From: Alkalibacterium sp.
GTDB lineage: Bacteria > Bacillota > Bacilli > Lactobacillales > Carnobacteriaceae_A
Assembly: GCA_007692455.1 (NCBI GenBank)
Contig: RECC01000060.1
Location: 37,416 to 101,415 of the forward strand
DNA: 64,000 bases
Reading direction: 5' to 3'
Shown here: positions 1 to 9,194 of the stretch, piece after piece
Layout: the number at the start of each line of letters is the position of its first letter
Position numbering within the stretch: position 1 is the stretch's first letter
The notes under the pieces: model-generated
Told to the model about the DNA's origin: nothing
The model's input: the letters and a program-made list of their open reading frames with translations, nothing else
Databases searched by the model: none
Translations under genes and position numbers: made by a program

Positions 1-1466
1 ACCAGGCAATTGAAGCGAAAGAAAATGTAGAGATTCAAAAAGAATCAAAAACAATGGCAACAATCACTTTCCAGAACTACTTCCGTATGTACAAAAAGCT
101 GTCCGGTATGACGGGTACAGCTAAAACTGAAGAAGAAGAGTTCAGAGAAATCTATAACATGAACGTTGTCGCCATTCCAACTAACCGTCCGCTTATTCGT
201 GACGACCGTGATGACTTGCTTTACCCGACACTTGAGAGCAAGTTCAATGCTGTTGTAGACGACATCAAAGAGCGACATGAAAAAGGTCAGCCGATTCTTG
301 TGGGTACGGTTGCTGTTGAGACATCTGAAGTAATCAGCAGTCTGTTGAAAAAAGCAAATATCCCGCATGAAGTGCTGAATGCGAAGAACCACTTCAGAGA
401 AGCTGAAATCGTGGTTAACGCAGGACAGCCTGGCGTTGTCACTATTGCTACTAACATGGCCGGACGAGGAACCGATATTAAATTGGGACCTGGAGTGAAA
501 GAAGCCGGAGGACTGGCCGTTATCGGTACAGAACGTCATGAATCAAGACGTATTGACAACCAGCTGAGAGGACGTTCGGGGCGTCAGGGAGATCCTGGTG
601 TATCCCAGTTCTATCTTTCTCTGGAAGATGATTTGATGAAGCGTTTCGGCTCAGAACGTATTCGCATGGTTTTGGAACAGCTGAAGATTGCAGAAGATGA
701 TGCAGTTATTCAGAGCAGAATGATCAGTCGTCAAGTTGAATCTGCACAAAAACGTGTAGAAGGTAATAACTATGACACCAGACGAAATGTTTTAAAATAT
801 GATGACGTCATGAGAGAACAGCGTGAAGTTATTTACTCTCAACGTCAGGAAGTCATCATGGAAACAGAATCGCTTAATTACGTTACGATTCCAATGATTA
901 GACGTACAATTGAACGAACTGTTCAGATTAATACCCAGCAGGAAGATTCGTCTAAGTGGAATCTTTCCCTTATTGAAGAATTTGCGCATACAGTCCTTGT
1001 TCACCCAGATGATTTAAGTATTGATGACTTGAAAGGTAAATCATCTAAAGAGATTGAAAATATGCTGGTTGATTTGGCCAAGTCAAACTATGAAGAAAAA
1101 ACTGGACAGTTAAATGGTCTGGATCAGGTTCTAGAATTCGAAAAAGTTGTTATTCTTCGAGTGGTCGACCGTAAATGGACAGACCATATTGACCAGATGG
1201 ATCAGCTGAGACAAGGTATCGGATTGAGATCGTACGGTCAGTTTAACCCGCTGACTGAGTATCAGCAGGAAGGATTCACTTTATTCGAAGAAATGATAGG
1301 CGAAATCGAATACGAAGTGACTCGACTACTGATGAAATCTCAAATCAGACAAAACCTGCAGCGCGAGCAGACTACACCTAATGGTGGAAAGAAACAACAG
1401 GTGCGTCGCAAAAATGAAAAACCATCATACTCTCACGATGAAGAAACAACGACGAGAATGGGATAA
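1..1466 (+). CDS. secA: Protein translocase ATPase SecA (3' part only)
   Basis: SecA is the cytosolic ATPase motor that drives preproteins through SecYEG. The reading frame is already open at the window edge (first full codon at base 3), so the gene is cut by the window rather than damaged; about 487 C-terminal codons remain of the usual 780-840. Visible are the second helicase-like ATPase domain, with [10 protein letters not shown] at about fragment residues 151-160 and [10 protein letters not shown] at about 190-199, and the helical scaffold/wing region (MRQ-type helices, [12 protein letters not shown]). The end is a polar tail without the CxCxnCH zinc-binding motif seen in many SecA proteins, so SecB-type zinc contacts are unlikely. 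It is followed by prfB, the usual Firmicutes order. Confidence 0.97.
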   Translation, partial: QAIEAKENVEIQKESKTMATITFQNYFRMYKKLSGMTGTAKTEEEEFREIYNMNVVAIPTNRPLIRDDRDDLLYPTLESKFNAVVDDIKERHEKGQPILVGTVAVETSEVISSLLKKANIPHEVLNAKNHFREAEIVVNAGQPGVVTIATNMAGRGTDIKLGPGVKEAGGLAVIGTERHESRRIDNQLRGRSGRQGDPGVSQFYLSLEDDLMKRFGSERIRMVLEQLKIAEDDAVIQSRMISRQVESAQKRVEGNNYDTRRNVLKYDDVMREQREVIYSQRQEVIMETESLNYVTIPMIRRTIERTVQINTQQEDSSKWNLSLIEEFAHTVLVHPDDLSIDDLKGKSSKEIENMLVDLAKSNYEEKTGQLNGLDQVLEFEKVVILRVVDRKWTDHIDQMDQLRQGIGLRSYGQFNPLTEYQQEGFTLFEEMIGEIEYEVTRLLMKSQIRQNLQREQTTPNGGKKQQVRRKNEKPSYSHDEETTTRMG

Positions 1467-1482
1467 TAAGCATAGCTTTCAG

Positions 1483-1512
1483 AAGGAACGGATTTTAAAT
1501 CTGTTCCTTTTG
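1483..1512 (+). terminator. Weak hairpin between secA and prfB
   Basis: An inverted repeat AAGGAACGGAT...ATCTGTTCCTT with a very short loop is followed by only four T residues. It could be a weak Rho-independent terminator or attenuator, letting some transcription run into prfB. Confidence 0.5.
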
Positions 1513-1536
1513 CTTAGCTAAAAATGGAGGAAAATA

Positions 1537-2638
1537 ATGGAAATAAGTGAAATAAACCAAAAATTATCATCAGCTAGAGAAAAACTTGAAGACTTCAGGG
1601 GGTCTCTTTGACTTAGAGACAATGGAAACAGATATTGCAGAATATGATCACATGATGGCCGATCCTGAGTTCTGGAATAATCAGGAAACGGCTCAGAAGA
1701 CAATAAAAGAAGCTAATGAAGTTAAAACTGTCTATCAGAATTTTCAATCCATTCAAAATAATATTGAAGAAATAGAGCTATTGCTTGAAATGCATCGTGA
1801 CGAACCGGATGATGCGATTAAAAGTGAAATGGTTGCAAACTTATCAGAGCTAACTGAACAGATAGAAACATTTGAACTGGAGATGCTGTTAAGTGACCCT
1901 TACGATAACAGTAACGCTATTCTGGAGCTTCACCCGGGTGCCGGCGGGACCGAGTCTCAGGACTGGGGAGAGATGCTGTACCGCATGTATACCAGGTGGT
2001 TTGATAAGAAAGGCTTCACTTATGAAGTACTGGACTATCAAAACGGAGACGAAGCAGGCATAAAAAGTGTGACCTTACTGGTTAAAGGACTTCATGCTTA
2101 TGGCATGCTTAAAGCTGAAAAGGGTGTTCACCGACTGGTTCGGATATCACCGTTTGATTCCAGTGGAAGACGTCATACCTCTTTCGTCTCAGTCGATGTA
2201 ATTCCTGAAATAGATGAGGACATTGACATTACAATCAATCCTGATGACATTCGTGTAGACACATTTCGGGCAAGCGGTGCCGGTGGACAGCATATTAACA
2301 AAACAGAATCTGCTGTCCGCATAACGCACAGGGAAACTGGCCTGGTGGCTTCCAGTCAGGCTGGCCGATCTCAGCTCGCTAACCGTGAGCAGGCGATGAA
2401 CATGCTGAAAGCCAAGCTATATCAGAAACAGGTGGAAGAGCAGCAGAAAGAAATGGCTGAAATAAGAGGCGAGCAGAAAGAAATTGGCTGGGGTTCACAA
2501 ATCCGCTCTTATGTTTTCCATCCCTACTCAATGGTTAAAGACCACAGAACTGATAAAGAAACTGGGAATACAGACGCTGTTATGGATGGAGACATTGATG
2601 AGTTTATAGAAGCCTATCTGCGACTGACCATGAGTTAA
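1537..2638 (+). CDS. prfB: Peptide chain release factor 2, programmed +1 frameshift
   Basis: RF2 recognises UGA and UAA stop codons and triggers peptide release. The gene begins at ATG 1537 after a GGAGGA site (1526-1531). The zero frame runs 24 codons to an in-frame TGA at 1609; the rest lies in the +1 frame. The shift site is the classical one: a Shine-Dalgarno-like AGGGGG (1597-1602), then CTT TGA C (1606-1612), where the ribosome slips to read CTT GAC. The joined product is about 366 residues, normal for RF2. The SPF stop-recognition tripeptide ([14 protein letters not shown]) and the catalytic GGQ loop ([14 protein letters not shown]) are both present. The frameshift gives autoregulation: scarce RF2 favours slippage and more RF2. 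An ATG at 1586 in the downstream frame should not be taken as the start. Confidence 0.97.
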
Positions 2639-2675
2639 AAAGTGTAATTATGCAACTTAAGGATGAATATGCAAA

Positions 2676-2712
2676 AAAGAAACCGCTGAATTACTGGCTG
2701 TTTCTTTTTTTT
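2676..2712 (+). terminator. Rho-independent terminator after prfB
   Basis: Stem AAAGAAACCGC / GCTGTTTCTTT (one mismatch) with a ten-base loop, followed by eight T residues. Confidence 0.85.
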
Positions 2713-3210
2713 AGAAATGAGAAAAATGTGCTGTGCATATTAGTAGATGTCAGAAAAAATGCTAACCAAAAAGAGACCTAAATTGCGAAGGCCTTTTGTT
2801 AATATTTATTAATATACCTAAATTAACCTTTCATATTCCAGTGTTAACCGCTTAATTAGCAAGATGTCAAATTTCAGACATAAATATCAGTTCAGGTTTA
2901 ATCAAAAGAGATAGACGTTTGCGTGGTTTTCTTTCCCAATAAATAGAGTTAATTACCAAGTAAAAGATATTCTATTCCCAAATATAACGGAAATATATAA
3001 CCTCTGTGGTTTTTAAAAACATTTTTTCGTTTTTTTTAGCCCGTCAGATATTATTTCTTTAGAAGGCGGTCTCGTTTGAAACAATATTGTAATTTGTTTA
3101 AAACAGACTTCTGTATTAGCAATGATATACTGTTTAAAGTAAGAAATACCTTAGAGTCATGCGTGTTCTGGCTTGAGAACGTAAATTTAAAACAGATAGG
3201 TGATTATTAA
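2713..3210. other. AT-rich intergenic region before ftsE
   Basis: About 500 bases without a credible gene. The only element I can support is the extended -10 promoter at 3123-3131 near its right end. The rest is AT-rich, with long T and A runs around 3015-3040, and shows no clear hairpin or repeat. Confidence 0.6.
3123..3131 (+). promoter_or_regulatory. Extended -10 promoter for ftsEX
   Basis: TGATATACT gives a TGn extension plus TATACT hexamer about 80 bases before ftsE. No good -35 is seen 17 bases upstream, which fits an extended -10 promoter. Confidence 0.55.
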
Positions 3211-3897
3211 ATGATTGAAATGACTAATGTCTATAAAAAATATCCTAATGGCATTACTGCTATCAACGGGTTGGACGTAAGGATTGATCAGGGCGATTTT
3301 GTTTATGTAGTAGGCCCCAGTGGCGCAGGTAAATCTACATTCATCAAAATGATTTATAGAGAAGAAGTACCGACCAAAGGTACAGTAAAAGTAGGAGACT
3401 TTGATCTGGTTAATTTGAAAGCCAAGAAAGTGCCTTATTTAAGACGTTTTGTAGGAGTGGTTTACCAGGACTTCAAACTTCTGCCGCGACTGACTGTTTT
3501 TGAAAATGTCGCTTACGCTATGCAAGTGGTCGGAAAGAAACCTAAGCAGATTCAAAAGCGTGTCCTTGAAGTGCTTGAGCTTGTAGGCCTTAAACATAAA
3601 GTTCGCATGTTCCCGAATGAACTGTCAGGTGGAGAACAGCAGCGTGTGGCCATTGCTCGTGCGATAGCCAATATGCCGAGAGTCCTGATTGCCGATGAGC
3701 CGACGGGTAACCTTGATCCGGAAACTGCTTGGGGAATTATGGATGTACTGGAAGAAATTAACAATCAGGGAACGACAATTATTATGGCAACACATAACAG
3801 CGATATAGTAAACCGTGTGAGACACCGTGTATTGGCAGTAGAAAATGGCCGTATCGCTCGAGATCAAGAGGAGGGCCTATACGAATATGAAGGCTAG
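3211..3897 (+). CDS. ftsE: Cell division ATP-binding protein FtsE
   Basis: FtsE is the cytoplasmic ATPase of the FtsEX complex, which uses ATP to switch on peptidoglycan hydrolases at the septum or side wall rather than to transport a substrate. At 228 residues it has the family length. The ABC motifs are intact: Walker [10 protein letters not shown] at 35-43, Q-loop glutamine at 87, signature LSGGEQQ at 138-144, and Walker B VLIADEP at 158-164. ftsX starts inside its last codons. The downstream NlpC/P60 hydrolase gene fits the known FtsEX-CwlO and FtsEX-PcsB partnerships. Confidence 0.97.
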   Translation: MIEMTNVYKKYPNGITAINGLDVRIDQGDFVYVVGPSGAGKSTFIKMIYREEVPTKGTVKVGDFDLVNLKAKKVPYLRRFVGVVYQDFKLLPRLTVFENVAYAMQVVGKKPKQIQKRVLEVLELVGLKHKVRMFPNELSGGEQQRVAIARAIANMPRVLIADEPTGNLDPETAWGIMDVLEEINNQGTTIIMATHNSDIVNRVRHRVLAVENGRIARDQEEGLYEYEG

Positions 3898-4774
3898 AAC
3901 AATCTGGAGACATATTAAAGAGTCTTTTAAAAGCATTAAACGAAATGGTTGGATGAGTCTGGCGGCAGTCAGTGCAGTTGCTGTGACTTTACTGCTGGTT
4001 GGTAGTTTTATAGCAATTTTACTGAACGTCAATAAACTGGCTTCAGACGTGGAAGAAGATGTCAGTGTACGTGTTTACATTGATTTGGCAGCCGAAGAAG
4101 AAGATCAGGAAGCACTTCAGGAAAATCTTGAAGAAATTGAAGATGTAGAATTAGTCGTTTATTCCAGTCGGGATGAAGAATTAAGCCAGGTAATCGGAAG
4201 CTACGGAGATGAATTTGGACTGTTTGATGGTGATGATAATCCCCTCCATGATGTCTTTATTCTTAATACCAGCGCTCCTGAGGCGACTGCAGAAGTAGCC
4301 GATCAGGCGGAAGACTTGAATTATGTAGCTGATGTCAATTACGGTGGAGCGACAGCGGATCGATTGTTCGAAGTTATGGAAACAGTCAGAAATGTTGGAG
4401 CAGTTATTATAGTTGCCCTGATTTTCACAGCTGTCTTCCTCATAGCTAACACAATCAGAATTACTATCTTTTCACGAAAAACTGAAATTGAGATTATGAA
4501 ACTTGTAGGGGCCACAAACTGGTTCATCAGATGGCCGTTCCTTATTGAAGGGGCTTTGATCGGATTTATAGGTGCTCTGATTCCAGTATCCATCATTTCC
4601 TATATTTATCTAAGCGGATTTGATACCATGATGAGTTACTTGTCTGGCACATATTTCGCCTTACTGCCACCTAATCCTTTCCTTATTCAAATTGTAGCGT
4701 TACTTCTTGCAATAGGAATTGGAATCGGCGGCTTCGGATCAGCATTATCCATTAGAAAGTTTTTAAAAGTATAA
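3887..4774 (+). CDS. ftsX: Cell division protein FtsX
   Basis: FtsX is the four-pass membrane partner of FtsE that passes ATP-driven motion to an extracellular cell-wall hydrolase. I place the start at ATG 3887, inside the 3' end of ftsE, because AAGAGGAGGG (3866-3875) sits about 11 bases upstream; an earlier in-frame ATG at 3845 lacks a site. The 295-residue product has one N-terminal membrane segment (about 22-46), a large acidic extracellular loop (about 50-165) and three C-terminal membrane segments, the standard FtsX topology. The 11-bp overlap with ftsE implies translational coupling. Confidence 0.95.
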   Translation: MKARTIWRHIKESFKSIKRNGWMSLAAVSAVAVTLLLVGSFIAILLNVNKLASDVEEDVSVRVYIDLAAEEEDQEALQENLEEIEDVELVVYSSRDEELSQVIGSYGDEFGLFDGDDNPLHDVFILNTSAPEATAEVADQAEDLNYVADVNYGGATADRLFEVMETVRNVGAVIIVALIFTAVFLIANTIRITIFSRKTEIEIMKLVGATNWFIRWPFLIEGALIGFIGALIPVSIISYIYLSGFDTMMSYLSGTYFALLPPNPFLIQIVALLLAIGIGIGGFGSALSIRKFLKV

Positions 4775-4790
4775 CAAAGCTTAACACTGA

Positions 4791-4810
4791 AGAGAGGGTT
4801 CTCCCTCTCT
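4791..4810 (+). other. Strong hairpin without T-tract, ftsX/hydrolase boundary
   Basis: AGAGAGGG-TTCT-CCCTCTCT is a perfect eight-base stem with a four-base loop. It is followed by TATACATATA and not by a run of T, so it is more likely an mRNA-processing or stability element between ftsEX and the hydrolase gene than a full terminator. Confidence 0.5.
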
Positions 4811-4852
4811 TATACATATAAAAATAGAATAGCAGGAAGAAGGCAGACAGAC

Positions 4853-6007
4853 GTGGATTTCAAGAAAAGACTGATGATAATCACTGTAGTAAGCATAAGT
4901 GGACTTGCCGGTTTGACAGTAACTCCTTATCATTCAAGTGCAGCACCTTTAACAGAAGGCAGTCATTCAGAGAGAATGAGCAGTCTGACTGAAAAAGAAA
5001 GTGATGCAGAAGAGCAGATTGGTTTAATTGCAGAAATGATAAAAGAAACAGAAAATGAAGCTGATAAGCTTGTAATGAAACTTGAGCATACAACAGATGA
5101 ACTCGAAGACATTAGAACTGAAATCGAAACTGTTTCAGCTACAGTGACTAAAAGAGAATCAAAGTTACAGGCTCAAGCACGAGCTGTGCAGGTTGCTGGT
5201 CAGTCAAGCAACATACTTCGCTTTTTGATGGAATCTGAGTCCTTGAGTGATGTTCTGGGCAGAATCGATGTAGTTAGCACTCTGGTATCTGCGAATCAGA
5301 ATTTAATTACTATACAGTTAGAGGATATGGAGACCATTCAGCTTAGAGAACGCGATTTACTTGAGAAGCAGGAAGAACAATTTTTACTAGCCGCACAACT
5401 AGAAAATTCAAAAATGACCCTCGAAGAACAAATGGCGGTACAGGAATCACTAATTGCCTCAATTGCTTTAGAGAGGTCAGAACTAACTGAAGAACGAGAA
5501 AGCCTGTTAGCCCAGCAACAGGAACGCCAACGGATATCAGAAGAAATGCAATCAGCACGAACAGAAGCAGAATCTACTTCTAGCATAACTGTCTCGAGTG
5601 AATCGGAAGAGGAAAATAGTGTCAGCCTTTCTTCTTCTGAAAGTCAGACGCAAACGAGCGGGGTGGTTTCTGTGGCTCATGGGCTGACCGGTTCACCTTA
5701 TTCATTTTCTGGTACATCCCCAGTTGGGTTTGACTGCTCAGGGTATACACAGTTTGTATTTCAACGTTCAGGCCGTTCCATTCCACGTACAGCAGCAGCT
5801 CAGTTTGGAGCGAGCAGTCGACTGTCCCAATCTGAAGCAAGGCCTGGAGATTTAATTTTCTTCAATCAGTCTGGATCAATCGATCATGTTGGTATTTATC
5901 TGGGCGGAGGTCGCTTTATTGGATCACAGACTTCAACAGGGGTTGCGGTTGCATCTTTTACATCTGGATACTGGTCCAATTATGTAGCCGGCTTTGGCCG
6001 TCCTTAA
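4853..6007 (+). CDS. Secreted coiled-coil NlpC/P60 peptidoglycan hydrolase, CwlO/PcsB-like
   Basis: The predicted product is a secreted D,L-endopeptidase cutting stem peptides of peptidoglycan. The GTG start (4853) is followed by a signal peptide (about 1-31, ending near SSAAP), a long Glu/Gln-rich coiled coil (about 45-235), a Ser/Glu linker (about 240-270) and a C-terminal NlpC/P60 domain. Catalytic residues are visible: Cys295 in GFDCSGY and His345 in IDHVGIYLGG. This is the layout of CwlO, and of PcsB except for its CHAP domain; both are activated by FtsEX through the coiled coil. The position just after ftsEX supports that partnership (inference). ATG 4872 is an alternative start that keeps the signal peptide. 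Confidence 0.9.
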   Translation: MDFKKRLMIITVVSISGLAGLTVTPYHSSAAPLTEGSHSERMSSLTEKESDAEEQIGLIAEMIKETENEADKLVMKLEHTTDELEDIRTEIETVSATVTKRESKLQAQARAVQVAGQSSNILRFLMESESLSDVLGRIDVVSTLVSANQNLITIQLEDMETIQLRERDLLEKQEEQFLLAAQLENSKMTLEEQMAVQESLIASIALERSELTEERESLLAQQQERQRISEEMQSARTEAESTSSITVSSESEEENSVSLSSSESQTQTSGVVSVAHGLTGSPYSFSGTSPVGFDCSGYTQFVFQRSGRSIPRTAAAQFGASSRLSQSEARPGDLIFFNQSGSIDHVGIYLGGGRFIGSQTSTGVAVASFTSGYWSNYVAGFGRP

Positions 6008-6021
6008 AAAAATAGCAAACC

Positions 6022-6064
6022 AAAAACTTACATGGCAGACTACTGACATGTAAGTTTTTTCTTT
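6022..6064 (+). terminator. Rho-independent terminator
   Basis: Thirteen-base stem AAAAACTTACATG / CATGTAAGTTTTT with a 12-base loop and a T-rich tail closes the hydrolase gene. Confidence 0.9.
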
Positions 6065-6258
6065 AAACGCTTAGTCATTTCTATTGCAACCGACAGGGAA
6101 GTAACAGAAAAATCTTCAGCAATATACCAATACGGTTTGGTATGAATGAACGGAAAGCTTCACAGTAACGAAAAAATGAAATGGGCTTATTTTTAAAGCT
6201 TTATTCTCCAGCAACTATGGTAAAATAATAAGGAAAGATATCGGAAAGGATGACATTC

Positions 6259-7461
6259 ATGACCATTGTTCAAAATGCTCTTCTCGCATTACTTTTATAC
6301 ATAGTACAGCCTACGTTTATTATTGGTGTGCTGCTTTTATTTTTATCAGTTAATAGACGCTTTGCCTATTCACGCCGACAATTAAGGACCAGTATCTATA
6401 AAGAGCGTTATGAATACAAACGCTTCTTTTTATGGGGAATTATTCCCGGACTGCTTCTGTCAATCGTTTCGGTTATTGCCGGCCTGCCGGTCACTATCGA
6501 CTGGCTGATTGCCTATCAGATTGTTACCCTGCTGCTGCTGGGATTTGGTTTTCGTTTTATCCATCCTATTTTTACTTTTTCATTGTCAGCGTTAGGTCTG
6601 CTTGCCTTAGGACAATTCATTTCTTATAGTGAACCCGTGACAACAGTTCTTAATATCTGGAATTCTCCCTTTGCCGGGGATGAACTTGTATCCTTCCAAG
6701 GTTTGCGTCCGATTTTTGTGTTAGCAGTACTCGTTTTACTGAGTACGATTTTGACTCTCCATTTAGGGAAAATGACTCAGTTCACCCCACGCTTTTTAAA
6801 GACAAAGAGAGGGAAATTAGTAGCCCGTTACCGTATGACGCCTTTTTGGCTGCTGCCGCTATTGGTCATTGTACCGGGAGAGACATTTACACAACTGTTT
6901 GACTGGTGGCCTGTTTTCACTATCGGCAGTCAAAGTTACTCATTCCTCCTTGTTCCTGTTTTATTAGGATTCAGGTACACTGTTCAGGCTCAAATGCCTA
7001 CTCAGGCTAAAAATATGATGCTGAAAGACTTTATTTATTTAGGTGCAATAAGTGTGTTGCTGTTTGCCTTAACCTTCTGGCAGATAGAATTTGCCGCAGC
7101 CGGATTATTTGTTCTGCTGGTTGGAGGGATTGCGGTGTTATACAGACACAGGCTTAGAGAAAGAAAATGGAATTTCCGATTTGGACCAGCTGAAGAAGGA
7201 CTGCGTGTAGTAGCGGTGAAACCTAATAGTCCGGCTGAAAAAATGTCTCTAGAAATTGGAGACGTTATTCTTGAAGCCAATCAGACACAGTTGACGTCAG
7301 TAGATGATTTAACTGAGTCCCTCTTTCTTAACCGTACTTACTGCAAATTAAAAATTAAACGCATTGACGGTGAACTGGTTATGACTGAAACAAGTATCTA
7401 TGAGGATGATGCGCATGATTTAGGCCTTGTGGTTCTGGAAGAAATAGAAGTCGTGAAATAA
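6259..7461 (+). CDS. Polytopic membrane protein with C-terminal PDZ domain
   Basis: A 400-residue protein with about eight hydrophobic segments over residues 1-295 and a PDZ domain near 305-385 (LRVVAVKPNSPAEKMSLEIG, then a GDVILEANQ-type loop). Homologues sit beside ftsEX and the hydrolase gene in other Firmicutes, but their role is not established; the PDZ domain suggests peptide or partner binding on the cytoplasmic or outer face. I choose ATG 6259 because GGAAAGGA (6243-6250) lies eight bases upstream; the ATG at 6250 overlaps that site. A TGG-TAAAAT extended -10 (6218-6226) is a likely promoter. A protease domain is not seen. Confidence 0.8.
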   Translation: MTIVQNALLALLLYIVQPTFIIGVLLLFLSVNRRFAYSRRQLRTSIYKERYEYKRFFLWGIIPGLLLSIVSVIAGLPVTIDWLIAYQIVTLLLLGFGFRFIHPIFTFSLSALGLLALGQFISYSEPVTTVLNIWNSPFAGDELVSFQGLRPIFVLAVLVLLSTILTLHLGKMTQFTPRFLKTKRGKLVARYRMTPFWLLPLLVIVPGETFTQLFDWWPVFTIGSQSYSFLLVPVLLGFRYTVQAQMPTQAKNMMLKDFIYLGAISVLLFALTFWQIEFAAAGLFVLLVGGIAVLYRHRLRERKWNFRFGPAEEGLRVVAVKPNSPAEKMSLEIGDVILEANQTQLTSVDDLTESLFLNRTYCKLKIKRIDGELVMTETSIYEDDAHDLGLVVLEEIEVVK

Positions 7462-7497
7462 TATATGTAGTGACTATTTAATAGTTTTCTTATTAAA

Positions 7498-7550
7498 AGC
7501 ATGTTCTTGCTTCAGCAGTAGATTAAGCTGAAGCAAGAACGTGCTTTTTT
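7498..7550 (+). terminator. Rho-independent terminator
   Basis: A 19-base stem (7498-7516 with 7527-7545, one mismatch), ten-base loop and T6 tail. Confidence 0.92.
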
Positions 7551-7642
7551 ACGTATCTGTTGTTACAAAAAGTAAAATCTCAAAGTGAAAAGTAGAATTA
7601 ACAGATAATAACATCATCTAGTCCCAGTTGCTTTCCCAGCTA

Positions 7643-7670
7643 TTGACTTCGTGTTTATACATGATAATAT
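7643..7670 (+). promoter_or_regulatory. Promoter of the metal-efflux operon
   Basis: TTGACT (7643-7648) and TAATAT (7665-7670) are separated by 16 bases, just before the candidate ArsR operator. Confidence 0.6.
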
Positions 7671-7682
7671 TTACATATGTAA
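7671..7682. promoter_or_regulatory. Candidate ArsR-family operator
   Basis: TTACATATGTAA is a perfect 12-base palindrome directly after the -10 box and about 30 bases before the arsR-type start. Self-operators of ArsR/SmtB sensors usually lie in this position; the assignment is inferred from that. Confidence 0.5.
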
Positions 7683-7713
7683 GAAGTTCAATATATAGTA
7701 AAGGGTGAACTAT

Positions 7714-8016
7714 ATGGAAAGCCATGAAACATCTATCAAACAGGCAGCCGAATTGTTTAAAGCTATCAGTGATCCTGGCCGATTGGAAATAGTTACTGTC
7801 CTGGAAAAAGAGCCACTCAGCGTGACACGTTTATCAATAGTGCTGGGAAGAGAACAGTCAACTTTATCCCATCAACTGAGAATTTTAAAGAAGGCCAGAA
7901 TTGTTGTATCCAGAAAAGAAGGGAAGAAAAGAATTTATTCCCTTTCGGATAATCATATGCATTCTATTGTGAGACAAGTTCTTTCTCATGTAAATGAAAA
8001 GAGGGAAGACCTATGA
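7714..8016 (+). CDS. ArsR/SmtB-family metal-sensing repressor (CzrA-like)
   Basis: A 100-residue winged-helix repressor that should release DNA when it binds metal. The recognition helix is SVTRLSIVLGREQSTLSHQL (about 38-57). The C-terminal helix carries D-x-H (residues 79 and 81), then His92 with Glu at the place of the last ligand, so it matches the alpha-5 zinc site of CzrA (Asp, His, His, His) except that the fourth ligand is Glu. There is no CxC alpha-3 site, which argues against arsenic, lead or cadmium sensing. ATG 7714 is preferred to GTG 7705, since AAAGGG ends at 7705. The stop overlaps the exporter start (ATGA), so the two are one operon. Confidence 0.88.
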   Translation: MESHETSIKQAAELFKAISDPGRLEIVTVLEKEPLSVTRLSIVLGREQSTLSHQLRILKKARIVVSRKEGKKRIYSLSDNHMHSIVRQVLSHVNEKREDL

Positions 8017-9134
8017 TTGACTATTCAGTAAGAGGGATGCATTGCCTGGATTGTGCTGGAAATCTCGAAAAGAAACTGCAATCCAGCTACCCTGAGGGGA
8101 AGGTTTCAATTGATTACAAACATAAAAAGCTTATAATTGACAGCTCTATTTCTAACCTGCCTAAAATAAAAAAGATTCTTGAATTTGAAAAAATTGTAGT
8201 AGTCGAAGGCGAAACGGAGGATGAAAAATCTGAGGATGATTCAGAGCACCACCATGGTCTGTCTCGAACCGTTTTAGAGGGAGATACCACGAGAAAAATA
8301 GCTCTGGTCTTTTATTTGAATCTCTTCTTTGCGCTCATCGAATTTATTTTCGGCTTCCTGTTTAACAGTATGGCTATAGTCAGTGATGCTGTTCACGATT
8401 TGGGAGATGCTTTTTCAGTAGGGGCTGCAGGCTATTTCCACAAACTCTCCACTAAAGAAGCAAATGATCAGTACAGTTTTGGACATCAACGCTTTTCTCT
8501 GCTGGGAGCATTGCTGACGTCAGGTGTACTTTTCGGCGGGGCTGGTCTGGTTATTTTTCACTCCTTCTTCCGTGTTCTGAATCCGGAACCTGTTAATTAT
8601 CAGGGGATGCTCTGGTTGTCTTTGGCTGCTATAGCTGCCAACGGCTTTTCAGCTTGGTTAATGAGCAAAGGAAAATCTAAAACCGAAAACCTTTTAAATC
8701 TTCACATGCTGGAAGATTTGCTGGGATGGATAGGCGTACTCATCGTCAGTGGGATCCTCCATTTTACGGACTGGTATGTATTGGACCCGCTCCTCTCCAT
8801 AGCTGTAGCCATCTTTATCCTAGTCAGAACATGGCCGCTGTTTAAAGAAACGGTAGAAATATTTCTTGAAGCAACACCTCACTCGGTGTCCAGACAAGCT
8901 ATCGAAGATGAAATATGCTCATTGCCAGCAGTATCTAACCTATCTCATCTGCATATATGGTCTATTGATGGAAACGAACATGCGCTGACAGTGACAGTGA
9001 GTACAGATAATTCCGAAGTTATTGAACAGGAGAAGCTGAAGGAAGCGATTCGCAGAAAACTCATTGATCATTCAATTACACATTCAACCATTGAAATTGT
9101 ATACGATCCGGAGTACTTCCTTATAAATAATTGA
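8013..9134 (+). CDS. CDF-family metal efflux transporter with N-terminal HMA domain
   Basis: A 373-residue cation diffusion facilitator, likely exporting zinc or a similar divalent metal by proton antiport. Residues 1-65 form a heavy-metal-associated domain with the binding loop GMHCLDC. A His/Asp/Glu-rich linker (about 68-85, with HHH) follows. The CDF core begins near 95: six membrane segments with SDAVHDLGDA in TM2 and HMLEDLLGW in TM5, which hold the metal-site Asp/His residues, then a cytoplasmic domain with LSHLHIWSIDG. An HMA domain fused to a CDF protein is less common than on P-type ATPases. It overlaps the ArsR-type gene by four bases, so the sensor probably controls it. Confidence 0.92.
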   Translation: MIDYSVRGMHCLDCAGNLEKKLQSSYPEGKVSIDYKHKKLIIDSSISNLPKIKKILEFEKIVVVEGETEDEKSEDDSEHHHGLSRTVLEGDTTRKIALVFYLNLFFALIEFIFGFLFNSMAIVSDAVHDLGDAFSVGAAGYFHKLSTKEANDQYSFGHQRFSLLGALLTSGVLFGGAGLVIFHSFFRVLNPEPVNYQGMLWLSLAAIAANGFSAWLMSKGKSKTENLLNLHMLEDLLGWIGVLIVSGILHFTDWYVLDPLLSIAVAIFILVRTWPLFKETVEIFLEATPHSVSRQAIEDEICSLPAVSNLSHLHIWSIDGNEHALTVTVSTDNSEVIEQEKLKEAIRRKLIDHSITHSTIEIVYDPEYFLINN

Positions 9135-9159
9135 AAATATAGTGAATAATTGCTAGTAT
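9131..9159 (+). promoter_or_regulatory. Promoter of the HD-domain gene
   Basis: TTGAAA (9131-9136) and TAGTAT (9154-9159) are 17 bases apart, with a TGC extension before the -10. The -35 overlaps the stop codon of the exporter gene. Confidence 0.5.
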
Positions 9160-9194
9160 AAGGTAACTTTAGACATAAAAAGGGGGAAGTTAAA

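Noticed and set aside
1586-1611. ATG 1586 as the start of RF2
   Set aside because: It lies in the post-shift frame inside the frameshift region; the ribosome site and homologous N-terminus belong to ATG 1537.
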